DNA of 43,617 bases from Paludibacteraceae bacterium (GTDB taxonomy: Bacteria > Bacteroidota > Bacteroidia > Bacteroidales > Paludibacteraceae): assembly GCA_024401645.1 (NCBI GenBank), contig JAKSKR010000024.1, positions 1-43,617 on the forward strand, given 5' to 3'. The first letter of the stretch is position 1. The number at the start of each line of letters is the position of its first letter. Positions 1-8,604 of this stretch are shown piece after piece. Position numbers and translations under genes: made by a program. The notes below the pieces were generated by a model that was not told the origin of the DNA, made no database searches, and was given only the letters and a program-made list of their open reading frames with translations.

Positions 1-115
1 TTTTTCCGACGAAAAAATGTATTGAGACCACACTTTTTCCGACGAAAAAATGTATTGAGACCACACTTTTTCCGACGAAAAAATGTATCGAGACCACACT
101 TTTTCCGACGAAAAG
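1..115. repeat. 33-bp tandem repeat, at least 3.5 copies
   Basis: Copies occupy 1-33, 34-66 and 67-99, with a partial copy at 100-115. The third copy differs from the first two by one base. Each copy opens with the near-palindrome TTTTTCCGACGAAAAA. The unit is a multiple of three, so two of the three forward frames stay open, but one frame meets a TGA in the first two copies and nothing resembles a known protein. The array may extend left of the window. There are no unique spacers, so it is not a CRISPR. It looks like an intergenic repeat, or possibly the tail of an upstream gene. Confidence 0.9.
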
Positions 116-253
116 GGATTATTTGACAATATCTTGAAGGACCTTCCGAAAATTACATTCTCCGATATGCGAAGTAGGATTAGGAACAGAAATTGTCATT
201 GCACCGAAGCAAGGGCACATTTATTAACAAAAGTTATCAACAAGAAAAGTCAT
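116..253. other. intergenic stretch upstream of the dcw control region
   Basis: No convincing gene is present. A weak open frame crosses it (83-421) but begins inside the tandem repeat and encodes no recognisable domain. A small palindrome, GAAGG-A-CCTTC, lies near 137. Two sequences resembling DnaA boxes (221-229 and 234-242) each deviate from the consensus. Otherwise I see nothing here. Confidence 0.5.
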
Positions 254-279
254 CCCACTTTGCCCCACTTTTGCCCCAC
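254..279 (-). promoter_or_regulatory. putative MraZ box, three repeats, minus orientation
   Basis: Read on the minus strand, GTGGG occurs three times (275-279, 264-268, 254-258) with steps of 11 and 10 bases. The first two copies are GTGGGGC and are followed by AAA. Known MraZ operators are direct repeats of TGGG or AAAGTGG type with a period of about 10 bases, upstream of mraZ. The match in motif, period and location suggests an operator. Its orientation is opposite to the second cluster at 398-413. Binding itself is inferred. Confidence 0.6.
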
Positions 280-397
280 CACAGCACAAAAACGGACAAA
301 ACGCCCTAAAACACGGCATTTGCGGGCGGCCACTCCACCGAAACAGCTGTTGAAAACATGTTCATACACAGAATTAAAGCGGTTAATAAATAAATAT

Positions 398-422
398 GTG
401 GGGCAAAGTGGAGTAAAATGAA
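398..422 (+). promoter_or_regulatory. putative MraZ box next to the mraZ promoter
   Basis: GTGGGGCAAA (398-407) is followed directly by GTGGAGTAAA (408-417) and then a decayed third step beginning with TG at 419. The period is exactly 10 bases, as in known MraZ operators. It lies immediately upstream of the probable -7 box at 431-438, so a bound MraZ would cover the -33 region. This fits the autorepression known for MraZ in other bacteria, but here it is inferred from sequence only. Confidence 0.6.
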
Positions 423-430
423 AAAGTTTG

Positions 431-438
431 TAACTTTA
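431..438 (+). promoter_or_regulatory. probable -7 box of the dcw operon promoter
   Basis: TAACTTTA matches the Bacteroidetes -7 consensus TAnnTTTG at all but the last base. Transcription would start near 444, giving a leader of about 25 nt before mraZ. An alternative -7 box with one mismatch, TAATTTAG, lies at 444-451. No clean -33 TTTG sits at the right distance from the first candidate. Confidence 0.4.
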
Positions 439-468
439 CGGTGTAATTTAGTATAAAAGTTTATTGTC

Positions 469-921
469 GTGAATTTTCTAGGCAACATAGACGTCAAAGC
501 GGACAACAAAGGCAGGATTTTCGTTCCCGCCCAATACCGCAAGCAGCTCGAGAAGGAAGACGAGTCTTCCCTCGTGATGCGCATTGACCGTGTGTTGCGC
601 TGTGCCGAGTTCTTCCCAATGTCGGTTTGGGAAGAGATGGACAAGGAATTCAAGTCAAAACTCAACATGTGGGATAAGAATGACAAGATGCTCTACCGAC
701 AGTTCATTGCCCAAGTCGAAGTCATCGACATCGACTCGAGCGGACGTATTCTTTTGAAGAAAGAGCATTGCGAGACCCTCAACATCACAACCGACGCACG
801 CTTTGTTGGCGTAAGCGACCACTTCGAAGTTTGGAACAGCGAGAACCTCGAACAGTCGCTTCACAGCCCTGAAGAGTTCGAAAGACTGATGCAGGAAAAA
901 ATGGGCAACAGTCCCGCATAA
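469..921 (+). CDS. mraZ: MraZ, transcriptional regulator of the dcw operon
   Basis: MraZ is a ring-forming DNA-binding protein of the AbrB/SpoVT superfamily and is the usual first gene of dcw clusters, where it represses its own operon in bacteria that have been studied. The 150-residue length is normal. Both family motifs of DxxGR type are visible: D12-N-K-G-R16 in the first half and D89-S-S-G-R93 in the second. The start is GTG at 469; no ATG fits the conserved N-terminus, which begins with NFLGN. The likely operators lie at 398-422 and 254-279. rsmH follows after 40 bases, in the same direction and very probably in the same transcript. Confidence 0.95.
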   Translation: MNFLGNIDVKADNKGRIFVPAQYRKQLEKEDESSLVMRIDRVLRCAEFFPMSVWEEMDKEFKSKLNMWDKNDKMLYRQFIAQVEVIDIDSSGRILLKKEHCETLNITTDARFVGVSDHFEVWNSENLEQSLHSPEEFERLMQEKMGNSPA

Positions 922-961
922 CCTAAATTCTTAATTGTAAATACTCCTTATATATAGAATT

Positions 962-1867
962 ATGGAACCAACGTACCACATACCCGCACTTCTTTACCCC
1001 TGTATGGAAGGCTTGGACATCAAGCCCAACGGCACCTATGTGGACGTAACCTTTGGAGGAGGTGGCCACTCGAAGGAAATTCTGCGACGCCTTGGGCCCG
1101 ACGGCCATCTGGTCTCGTTCGACCAAGATGCCGATGCACAACGCAACCTCGTAGACGATAAGCGCTTCACCTTTGTGTGCAGCAACTTCAAATACCTCCA
1201 AAACTTCTTGGAGTACCACAACATAGATAAGGTAGACGGCATACTTGCCGACTTGGGCGTTTCGTCGCACCATTTCGACGAGCAGTCGCGCGGATTCTCG
1301 TTCCGCTTCGACGCCGACCTAGACATGCGCATGAACACCAAAGCCCGACAAAAGGCTTCGGACATCATAAACAACTACGACGAAGACCAACTTGCCGACG
1401 TTCTCTACTTCTACGGTGAAATAAAGAATGCAAGGAAACTGGCATCGGTCATCGCCAAAAAGAGAGCCGTTTCGCCCATCAACACCACTGGCGACCTTCT
1501 GCACCTGCTTGAGCCGTTCTTCGGCCAAGACCGCCAGAAGAAAGAAATAACCAAGGTGTTCCAAGCCCTACGCATTGAGGTAAACCACGAAATGGATGCC
1601 CTGAAGCGTATGCTTGAACAGACCACCAGCGTACTGAAACCCGGCGGCAGACTGGTGGTGCTGACCTACCACTCGCTTGAAGACCGAATGGTGAAAAACT
1701 TCATGAAGTCGGGCAACTGCGAAGGTAAGGTTGAACAAGACTTCTTCGGCAACCGCAACACCCCATTCAAGTTGGTGAACAACAAGGTGATTGTGCCCGA
1801 CGAACAGGAAATTGCCGACAACCCACGTTCAAGAAGCGCCAAGTTAAGGGCTGCCGAACTGTTGTAA
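962..1867 (+). CDS. rsmH: RsmH, 16S rRNA (cytosine-1402 N4) methyltransferase
   Basis: RsmH (MraW) methylates N4 of C1402 in the decoding centre of 16S rRNA using S-adenosylmethionine. The SAM-binding loop is clear near the N-terminus (YVDVTFGGGGHS, about residues 22-33). The family motif TYHSLEDRMVKNF is in the C-terminal third, where most relatives have FHSLEDR. The 301 residues match the usual length of about 300. The ATG at 962 lies directly before the conserved YHIPALL segment. The gene is the second of the operon and ends 14 bases before the next start. Confidence 0.97.
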   Translation: MEPTYHIPALLYPCMEGLDIKPNGTYVDVTFGGGGHSKEILRRLGPDGHLVSFDQDADAQRNLVDDKRFTFVCSNFKYLQNFLEYHNIDKVDGILADLGVSSHHFDEQSRGFSFRFDADLDMRMNTKARQKASDIINNYDEDQLADVLYFYGEIKNARKLASVIAKKRAVSPINTTGDLLHLLEPFFGQDRQKKEITKVFQALRIEVNHEMDALKRMLEQTTSVLKPGGRLVVLTYHSLEDRMVKNFMKSGNCEGKVEQDFFGNRNTPFKLVNNKVIVPDEQEIADNPRSRSAKLRAAELL

Positions 1868-1881
1868 GGAAAGGAGGCAGA

Positions 1882-2286
1882 ATGGGCAAGAGCGAATCTT
1901 CGAAAATAGAGAAGGCGAAACAAGCCGTTGAAAGTTTATGGGGCTCCATAAACGACTTCAAGGAAACAACCGCCACCAAAGAGAACATAAGGTCGGTTTT
2001 GAAAGGAGACATCCTCCACAAAAACATCATTGCCGGCAACACAGGTCTTATATTGTTCATCATGTTACTGGCCTTCGTTTACGTTGGCATCCGCTACTAT
2101 GTGGAAGACGACATAAAGGAAATAAGCCGACTGCAGAAAGAACTTAAGGAAGTTCGCATCGAGTCAATTACCCGTTCGTCGGAACTGATGGAAATAAGCA
2201 AGCGCTCGACGGTGGTAAAGACTGTGAGAAGCAAGGGACTGGGTTTAACCGAGTCGACCGAGCCTCCCACACTCATAAAGAAATAG
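1882..2286 (+). CDS. FtsL-like small division membrane protein
   Basis: This 134-residue protein sits between rsmH and the division transpeptidase, the standard place of FtsL. It has a cytoplasmic N-terminal part of about 50 residues, one membrane segment (about residues 53-72, GLILFIMLLAFVYVGIRYYV), and a charged, coiled-coil-prone extracytoplasmic part rich in Lys, Glu and Leu (ISRLQKELKEVRIES). FtsL works with FtsB and FtsQ to hold and activate FtsW-FtsI. An AAGGAGG ribosome-binding site at 1871-1877 supports the ATG at 1882. FtsL sequences diverge greatly, so the assignment rests on position, size and topology. In Bacteroidetes it is often annotated only as an FtsL-like hypothetical protein. 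Confidence 0.75.
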   Translation: MGKSESSKIEKAKQAVESLWGSINDFKETTATKENIRSVLKGDILHKNIIAGNTGLILFIMLLAFVYVGIRYYVEDDIKEISRLQKELKEVRIESITRSSELMEISKRSTVVKTVRSKGLGLTESTEPPTLIKK

Positions 2287-2314
2287 GAACAAAGTAAGGT
2301 TTATAACTAATAAG

Positions 2315-4456
2315 ATGCCAAACGATAAAGGAAATTTAAAAAAGGAAATAATGATAACGTATTCGCTTATATACGTCATCATTCTCATCCTATTTTCTTG
2401 TGTCCTTTGGCAAGTTGTTAAAATATCGACCTTTGGCGGCAACAAGTATCGTGAGCTTGGCGAAATAACCAGCAACGACAGTCTGGTGGTTCAGGCCAAC
2501 CGAGGCAACATTCTCGACTGCAACGGCAAACTGTTGGCAAGTACCATACCATCGTACCGCCTACACATGGACATGAGGGCCGACGGCTTGGAGAGGGACA
2601 CCTTCAACAAGTACATCGACGACCTTTGCGTCTGCCTTGCCGACCTTTACGGCACCGCCACGCCCTACCAGTTCAAGCAAAGGCTGCGTGGGGCCTACAA
2701 TGCCGGCAAACGCTACTTTCTGGTCGACGGCAAACGCCTAAGCTACACCCAGTACAAGCGAGTACTGAACTTTCCCCTTTTCCGCCTTGGAAAGAAAAGC
2801 GGCATAAGCTGGGAAATAAATATACATAGGGAACACCCGTTTGGCAAACTAGGCGCCCGAACCATTGGCAACAACTATGCCAACGGTATGGGTTATTCTG
2901 GTTTGGAAAAAGCCTTCAACGACCAGTTGAAAGGCATGTCGGGTATCGCCTTCGTGGAAAAGAAGGGCGGAGAATGGGTTAAGATAAACGCCATTGACCC
3001 TATTGACGGTTACGACATTACCAGCGCACTCGACATCGACTTGCAAGACATTGCAGAAGAGGCCTTGGAGAAACGATTGGTACAGTCGGATGCCGAATGG
3101 GGATGCGCCGTGGTTATGGAAGTGGAAACTGGCGAAATTAAGGCAATGGCCAACCTAGCACGCACCAGCGACAGCACTTACGTCGAGTCGCAGAACTTTG
3201 CGTTAAGCGCCATGACCGAACCTGGCTCTACCTTCAAGACAGCGGCAGTGATGGCTGCCCTCGACGATGGCTTGGCCGACACTAGCGAAGTGTTCGACAC
3301 CGGTTGTGGTTACTGGAAGGAAGACGACTGGACCATGACCGACCACAACGTTAAGTATAGTAAAGACGGTGGTTTCTCGGACGAAGGCGGTTACCACGAG
3401 ATTTCGTTGGCAAAAGCCATGTGGTACTCTTCAAACATTGGCATTGCCAAAATGGTTGACAAGTACTACCGAAACAACCCCAGACGCTTCGTAAACAACC
3501 TTTACGAAATGCGCCTGAAAGAGCCACTCGACATCATTATTCCGGGAGCCGCAACTCCAAAACTAATGGACCCTAGCAGCCCAGGATTTAACCGTGCGAC
3601 CCTGTTGTGGATGTCGTTCGGCTACAATATTCAGATACCGCCAATCTACACATTGACGTATTACAACGGTATCGCCAACAACGGCAAGATGGTCAGTCCG
3701 GTTTTCGTTAAGTCGATTAGCGAGAACGGAACTGTCATTAAGACGTTTAACACCAAAGTGGTGAAGTCGCGCCTTTGCAGCGAAAGCACCCTAAAGAAGG
3801 TGCGCTCGATGCTAGAAGGGGTTGTGACCGACGGTACAGGTAAAACGTTCAAGTCAAACACCATAACCTTTGCCGGAAAGACGGGTACGGCACAAACCAA
3901 CTACTGGCAGAAGGAACAGGGCAAACGCAAGCAGCACCAGTATTCGTTCTGTGGCTACTTCCCTGCCGACAAGCCAATGTATAGCTGCATTGTGGTTGTC
4001 TTCCAGCCAAACAGGAATGGTATTTCGCCTGCCGGCCTAACGTTCCGCGAAATTGCCGAACACGTGCTGGCACGTAAGATGAACGTGATTGAGAAACGTG
4101 ACGAGAAGGCTAACGTAAAGGTACCTAACTCGTTAAAGGGCGACAAACAGTCGCTTGAGAACGTTTACAAGCGTCTGAAGATACCTTACACCGTAGACGG
4201 CAACGAAAAGCTGCGATGGGCAAAACCCCACACCAACGACGACAACGACTTGGTGAAGGTTAACCCTATCCAAATTTCGACCAACAGCGTGCCTAACGTG
4301 GTGGGTATGGGTGCGAAAGACGCCATTTATCTGATGGAACACAGCGGCCTGAAGGTAAGAATAGCAGGATATGGCGACGTTATTAAACAGTCTATAGCCC
4401 CAGGCAGCTCCGTACAAAAGGGCACCGTTGTAGACCTAACATTAAGACATAACTAA
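2315..4456 (+). CDS. ftsI: FtsI/PBP2B-type division transpeptidase with PASTA domain
   Basis: This is a class B penicillin-binding protein that cross-links septal peptidoglycan together with the FtsW polymerase. The order is: a short cytoplasmic tail, one membrane anchor (about residues 13-35), the PBP dimerisation domain, the transpeptidase domain, and one C-terminal PASTA domain (about 659-713, starting VPNVVG). All three catalytic motifs are present: S305-T-F-K308 with the nucleophilic serine, S372-S-N374, and K522-T-G524. The 713-residue length is typical for Bacteroidetes. The ATG at 2315 gives a short cytoplasmic tail of about 12 residues. PASTA domains usually bind peptidoglycan or beta-lactams. 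Confidence 0.96.
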   Translation: MPNDKGNLKKEIMITYSLIYVIILILFSCVLWQVVKISTFGGNKYRELGEITSNDSLVVQANRGNILDCNGKLLASTIPSYRLHMDMRADGLERDTFNKYIDDLCVCLADLYGTATPYQFKQRLRGAYNAGKRYFLVDGKRLSYTQYKRVLNFPLFRLGKKSGISWEINIHREHPFGKLGARTIGNNYANGMGYSGLEKAFNDQLKGMSGIAFVEKKGGEWVKINAIDPIDGYDITSALDIDLQDIAEEALEKRLVQSDAEWGCAVVMEVETGEIKAMANLARTSDSTYVESQNFALSAMTEPGSTFKTAAVMAALDDGLADTSEVFDTGCGYWKEDDWTMTDHNVKYSKDGGFSDEGGYHEISLAKAMWYSSNIGIAKMVDKYYRNNPRRFVNNLYEMRLKEPLDIIIPGAATPKLMDPSSPGFNRATLLWMSFGYNIQIPPIYTLTYYNGIANNGKMVSPVFVKSISENGTVIKTFNTKVVKSRLCSESTLKKVRSMLEGVVTDGTGKTFKSNTITFAGKTGTAQTNYWQKEQGKRKQHQYSFCGYFPADKPMYSCIVVVFQPNRNGISPAGLTFREIAEHVLARKMNVIEKRDEKANVKVPNSLKGDKQSLENVYKRLKIPYTVDGNEKLRWAKPHTNDDNDLVKVNPIQISTNSVPNVVGMGAKDAIYLMEHSGLKVRIAGYGDVIKQSIAPGSSVQKGTVVDLTLRHN

Positions 4457-4480
4457 AACCTTTTTCAACATTTGGCAAAG

Positions 4481-5935
4481 ATGAAAAAGTTAAGCGACAT
4501 ATTGGTTGGCGTTAGCGCCAAACAGACCATAGGCAACTGCGACATCGACATCGCAGACATTCAGTTCGACTCTCGCAAGGTGGCGGAAGGCGCACTGTTT
4601 ATTGCCATTAGCGGTACCCAAAACGACGGACATGCCTACATTGCATCGTCTATTGAAAAAGGTGCCAAGGCAATTGTGTGCGAACAGCTGCCAGCAAACA
4701 CCGAAGACGGCGTCTGCTACATTCAGGTCGAAAATTCGAACGATGCCCTTGGCTACATTGCCGCTAACTGGAACAACAACCCGTCGAAGCAGTTGAAACT
4801 GGTGGGCGTGACCGGCACCAACGGCAAGACCACCACTGCCACCCTTCTTTACCAGCTGTTCCGCAGCTTCGGACACAAGTGTGGACTGTTGTCGACCGTG
4901 GTGAACTACATTGAAGGCGAGGCAGTTGCTGCCACCCACACCACCCCCGACCCCATTGAGCTGAATGCCCTTTTGGCAAAGATGGTGGAGGCTGGTTGCG
5001 AATATGCCTTCATGGAAGTAAGCTCGCACTCGGTAGACCAACGCCGCATTGGCGGTTTGGAATTCGATGGCGCCATCTTCACCAATCTGACACGCGACCA
5101 CCTCGATTACCACAAGACATTCGAGAACTACCTTAAGGCAAAGAAGCGTTTCTTCGACGACCTCTCGCCAAAGGCATTTGCACTTACCAACCTCGACGAC
5201 AAGAACGGAGAGGTGATGTTGCAGAATACAAAGGCAAAGAAGTGCAGCTACTCGGTTCGCCAGCAAGCCGACTTCCGTGCCAAGATAGTTGACGACACGC
5301 TTGAAGGACTTACCCTTACAGTAGGACCACACACCGTCGACGTTCCGTTCGTTGGCCGTTTCAACGCATCGAACCTGATGGCTGTTTACGGTGCTGCCGT
5401 TATGCTTGGCAAAGACGGATATGACGTACTGGTACACATTAGCGGCTTAAGGCCAGTGAACGGCCGTTTCGAGGCCATGCGTTCGCCAGAGGGCTTCACC
5501 GCCATTGTAGACTATGCGCACACGCCCGATGCCTTGCAGAATGTGCTGAAGACCATTAAAGAGGTTTTGCGTGGCCGTGGCAATATCATCACCGTTTGTG
5601 GTGCAGGCGGCAACCGCGACAAGGGCAAGCGACCACTAATGGCACAAGAGGCCGTTAATGCCAGCAACACCGTCATCATTACCAGCGACAATCCGCGCTT
5701 CGAAGATCCGCAAGAAATCATCAACGACATGCTTGCCGGTCTTGACGAGAAACAGCAGCAAGACGTGCTGACCATTGTAGACCGCAAGCAAGCCATAAAG
5801 ACAGCCTGCAAGATGGCCAAGAGTGGCGACGTTGTGCTTGTTGCCGGCAAGGGACACGAGAACTACCAAGACGTGCAGGGTGTGAAACACCACTTTGACG
5901 ACCACGAGGTGATTCGCGAAATATTCAACAACTAA
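4481..5935 (+). CDS. murE: MurE, UDP-MurNAc-tripeptide synthetase (meso-DAP adding)
   Basis: MurE adds the third amino acid to UDP-MurNAc-L-Ala-D-Glu in the cytoplasm. The ATP loop [11 protein letters not shown] is in the central domain. The substrate-selecting motif D403-N-P-R406 is the form found in enzymes that use meso-diaminopimelate rather than lysine, so the cell wall should be of the DAP type. I chose the ATG at 4481 (484 residues), which begins MKKLSDIL as in relatives; a TTG nine bases upstream (4472) is in frame but less likely. The gene lies between ftsI and mraY with short gaps. Confidence 0.96.
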   Translation: MKKLSDILVGVSAKQTIGNCDIDIADIQFDSRKVAEGALFIAISGTQNDGHAYIASSIEKGAKAIVCEQLPANTEDGVCYIQVENSNDALGYIAANWNNNPSKQLKLVGVTGTNGKTTTATLLYQLFRSFGHKCGLLSTVVNYIEGEAVAATHTTPDPIELNALLAKMVEAGCEYAFMEVSSHSVDQRRIGGLEFDGAIFTNLTRDHLDYHKTFENYLKAKKRFFDDLSPKAFALTNLDDKNGEVMLQNTKAKKCSYSVRQQADFRAKIVDDTLEGLTLTVGPHTVDVPFVGRFNASNLMAVYGAAVMLGKDGYDVLVHISGLRPVNGRFEAMRSPEGFTAIVDYAHTPDALQNVLKTIKEVLRGRGNIITVCGAGGNRDKGKRPLMAQEAVNASNTVIITSDNPRFEDPQEIINDMLAGLDEKQQQDVLTIVDRKQAIKTACKMAKSGDVVLVAGKGHENYQDVQGVKHHFDDHEVIREIFNN

Positions 5936-5965
5936 AAACAGACATTTTCACAACCATAGTTAAGC

Positions 5966-7234
5966 ATGCTATACCATCTTTTCACATATCTTGAAACTAC
6001 GGGATTTCCAGGATCTCGCATGTTCAGTTATGTATCGTTCAGAGCCTTGTTGGCCATCATCATCGCCTTGTTGATTTCTACCTTCTTTGGCGAGTACTTC
6101 ATTAAACTGCTCAAGAGAAAGAAGATTACCGAAGTGCAGCGCGACGCAAAGATTGATCCGTTTGGTGTCAACAAGATTGGTGTGCCTTCAATGGGTGGTG
6201 TCATCATCATCGTAGCCATACTGGTACCTTGCCTACTACTCGGCAAGCTCAACAACGTCTACATGATACTTATGCTCATCACCACCATCTGGTTGGGTGC
6301 CCTTGGCTTTGCCGACGACTACATTAAGGACTTCAAGAAAGATAAGGAAGGCTTGCATGGCAAGTTCAAGATTGTGGGCCAGGTAGGTTTGGGCCTGATT
6401 GTGGGCCTTACCCTTTACATGAGTCCATCGGCTAAAATCTGTGAGAATGTTACCCTTGAAAAAGACGGACAGAAAACCATTGTATACCAGAAGAGTAAGG
6501 AAATTAAGTCGACCAAGACCACCATTCCGTTCTTTAAGAACAACAACCTCGACTATGCCGAGATAACCTCGTTCTGCGGCAAGTACAAGTACTACGCAGG
6601 TTGGATTCTCTTCGTTCTGGTAACCATTTTTGTGGTGACAGCCGTTTCGAACGGCGCAAACCTCAACGACGGCATGGATGGCATGGCGGCGGGCAACTCG
6701 GCAATTATGGGCGTCACGCTGGGCATACTGGCCTACGTGTCTAGCCACATGGAGTTTGCCAGCTACCTCAACATCATGTACATACCGGGTTGCCAAGAAA
6801 TGGTAGTCTTCATTTGTGCCTTTGTGGGCGCCCTCATCGGTTTCCTCTGGTACAACGCCTACCCGGCACAAATTTTCATGGGCGACACCGGCAGCCTTAC
6901 CATTGGTGGCATCATTGCCGTTGCAGCCATCTCCATCCACAAGGAGTTGCTCATCCCAATCCTTTGTGGCGTATGGGTAGTAGAAAACTTAAGTGTCACC
7001 CTTCAGGTCCTCTACTTCAAGAGGGGTAAGAAGAAAGGCATTAAGCAGCGCATTTGGAAGCGCACCCCAATTCACGACCACTTCCGCACCCAAGAGTCGC
7101 AGCTCGACCCCGAGTGCAAGTACATATTCGGTGGAACCAAGCGTGCATACCACGAATCGAAGATCACCATCCGCTTCTGGATTACTTCCATTATGTTGGC
7201 AGCGCTCACCATTATTACATTGAAAATAAGATAA
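5966..7234 (+). CDS. mraY: MraY, phospho-MurNAc-pentapeptide transferase
   Basis: MraY transfers phospho-MurNAc-pentapeptide from UDP to undecaprenyl phosphate, making lipid I at the inner membrane. The protein is polytopic. Catalytic motifs are visible: DDYIKDFKK with the aspartate pair, NLNDGMDGMAAG, GDTGSL, and PIHDHF near the C-terminus, where Gram-negative model enzymes have three consecutive histidines. At 422 residues it is longer than the approximately 360 of E. coli, because of a loop of about 60 residues around residues 155-215 with many Lys and Thr; such an enlarged loop is usual in Bacteroidetes. It follows murE by 30 bases. Confidence 0.96.
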   Translation: MLYHLFTYLETTGFPGSRMFSYVSFRALLAIIIALLISTFFGEYFIKLLKRKKITEVQRDAKIDPFGVNKIGVPSMGGVIIIVAILVPCLLLGKLNNVYMILMLITTIWLGALGFADDYIKDFKKDKEGLHGKFKIVGQVGLGLIVGLTLYMSPSAKICENVTLEKDGQKTIVYQKSKEIKSTKTTIPFFKNNNLDYAEITSFCGKYKYYAGWILFVLVTIFVVTAVSNGANLNDGMDGMAAGNSAIMGVTLGILAYVSSHMEFASYLNIMYIPGCQEMVVFICAFVGALIGFLWYNAYPAQIFMGDTGSLTIGGIIAVAAISIHKELLIPILCGVWVVENLSVTLQVLYFKRGKKKGIKQRIWKRTPIHDHFRTQESQLDPECKYIFGGTKRAYHESKITIRFWITSIMLAALTIITLKIR

Positions 7235-7248
7235 AAAACATAAACACG

Positions 7249-8586
7249 ATGAAAAGGATTGTAGTGTTAGGCGCCGGCGAAAGCGGTGTAGGCTCGGCCA
7301 TTCTGGCACAAAAGAAGGGTTTCGATGTTTTTGTTTCCGACATGTCTGCCATTAAAGACAAGTACAAGCAAGAACTCAACCAGTACGGTATTGCATTCGA
7401 AGAAAAGCAGCACACAGAAGCCTTGATTCTTAATGCTGACGAAATCATTAAGAGTCCGGGCATTCCAGAAACTGCCCCCATCATTAAGAAGTTGCGTGCA
7501 CAAGGTACCAACATCATCTCGGAAATTGAGTTTGCAGGCCGCTACACAGGCGACTCTGTAAAGGTGTGCATTACCGGTAGCAATGGCAAGACCACCACTA
7601 CCACCCTCATCCACCACATCTTCACCAAGGCAGGCCTCGACGCCTCACTAGCCGGAAACGTTGGTTTCAGCCTTGCCCGTCAGGTAGCCATCGACCCACA
7701 CAAGTACTACATCATCGAGCTCAGCAGTTTCCAGCTCGACGGTATGTACGACTTCAAGGCCGACATCGCCATCTTGATGAACATTACACCCGACCACTTG
7801 GACCGCTACGACCACGAGTTCCAGAACTACATCGACTCAAAGATGCGCATTGTTCAGAACATGACGCCAAGCGAGTACTTCATCTACTGGGACGGCGACC
7901 CAATCGTAAAACGCGAAATAGAAAAACGCGACATAAAGGCTACCATGTGTCCTTTCAACTTGGAAAAGAAAGATGGCCTAGTTGCATACATAGAAAACGG
8001 AAATTACACAATTAACATCAATAACAAACAAATGAGTATGGAAGCAGACAAGATTAGTATTAAGGGACAGCACAACACCTACAACTCGATGGCATCGGGT
8101 ATTGCTGCCTATGTTTCAGGTATTGCAAACGACAAGGTACGCGAAGCCCTTAGCGACTTCCAGGGTGTTGAGCACCGCTTGGAACAGGTTGCACGCGTGC
8201 GCAACGTGCTTTTCATTAACGACTCGAAAGCAACCAACGTCAACTCATGCTGGTATGCCCTTCAGTGCATGAAGACCCCTGTTGTACTTATTCTTGGCGG
8301 TAAGGACAAGGGTAACGACTACAACGAGATTAAGAGCCTGGTAGAAGAAAAGGTTCGCGCATTGGTATTCCTTGGCGTTGACAACTCAAAGCTTCATGCC
8401 TTCTTCGACGAGATGGGCAAGCCTACCGTAGACGTTCAGTCTATGCAAGACGCCGTTCAGAAGTCGTTTGAAATGGCTGAAAAGGGAGACACCGTCCTTC
8501 TTTCACCATGCTGCGCCAGCTTCGACCTCTTCATGAGCTACGAAGACCGTGGCCAACAATTTAAGGAACAGGTAAAGAATCTTTAA
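7249..8586 (+). CDS. murD: MurD, UDP-MurNAc-L-Ala:D-Glu ligase
   Basis: MurD adds D-glutamate to UDP-MurNAc-L-alanine using ATP. The ATG at 7249 begins MKRIVVLGAGESGVGSA, a dinucleotide-type glycine loop that is the true N-terminus. An upstream extension open to 7054 overlaps mraY in another frame and is an artefact. ATP motif: GSNGKTTTTTL. Later family motifs are INDSKATN, LILGGKDKGNDY and LLSPCCASFDLF. The length from this start, 445 residues, is normal. The start lies 14 bases after the mraY stop. Confidence 0.96.
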   Translation: MKRIVVLGAGESGVGSAILAQKKGFDVFVSDMSAIKDKYKQELNQYGIAFEEKQHTEALILNADEIIKSPGIPETAPIIKKLRAQGTNIISEIEFAGRYTGDSVKVCITGSNGKTTTTTLIHHIFTKAGLDASLAGNVGFSLARQVAIDPHKYYIIELSSFQLDGMYDFKADIAILMNITPDHLDRYDHEFQNYIDSKMRIVQNMTPSEYFIYWDGDPIVKREIEKRDIKATMCPFNLEKKDGLVAYIENGNYTININNKQMSMEADKISIKGQHNTYNSMASGIAAYVSGIANDKVREALSDFQGVEHRLEQVARVRNVLFINDSKATNVNSCWYALQCMKTPVVLILGGKDKGNDYNEIKSLVEEKVRALVFLGVDNSKLHAFFDEMGKPTVDVQSMQDAVQKSFEMAEKGDTVLLSPCCASFDLFMSYEDRGQQFKEQVKNL

Positions 8587-8604
8587 TAAGCACCTGCAGC
8601 AAGA

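Noticed and set aside
1..115. CRISPR array
   Set aside because: The copies are contiguous with no unique spacers and no cas genes nearby.
221..242. Two DnaA-box-like sequences (TTATTAACA and TTATCAACA)
   Set aside because: Both deviate from TTWTNCACA and there is no cluster, no dnaA or other origin gene.
83..421. Open frame of 112 codons in the upstream region
   Set aside because: It starts inside the tandem repeat, crosses the MraZ-box region, has no recognisable domain and ends at the operator. More likely non-coding.
4472..4480. TTG start for murE
   Set aside because: An ATG nine bases downstream gives the usual N-terminus and is the more likely start.
4490..5437. Antisense open frame of 315 codons across murE
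   Set aside because: Shadow of murE caused by codon bias; no domain or start context.
7054..7248. Longer upstream start for murD
   Set aside because: The extension overlaps mraY in another frame; the conserved N-terminus with its glycine loop starts at the ATG at 7249.
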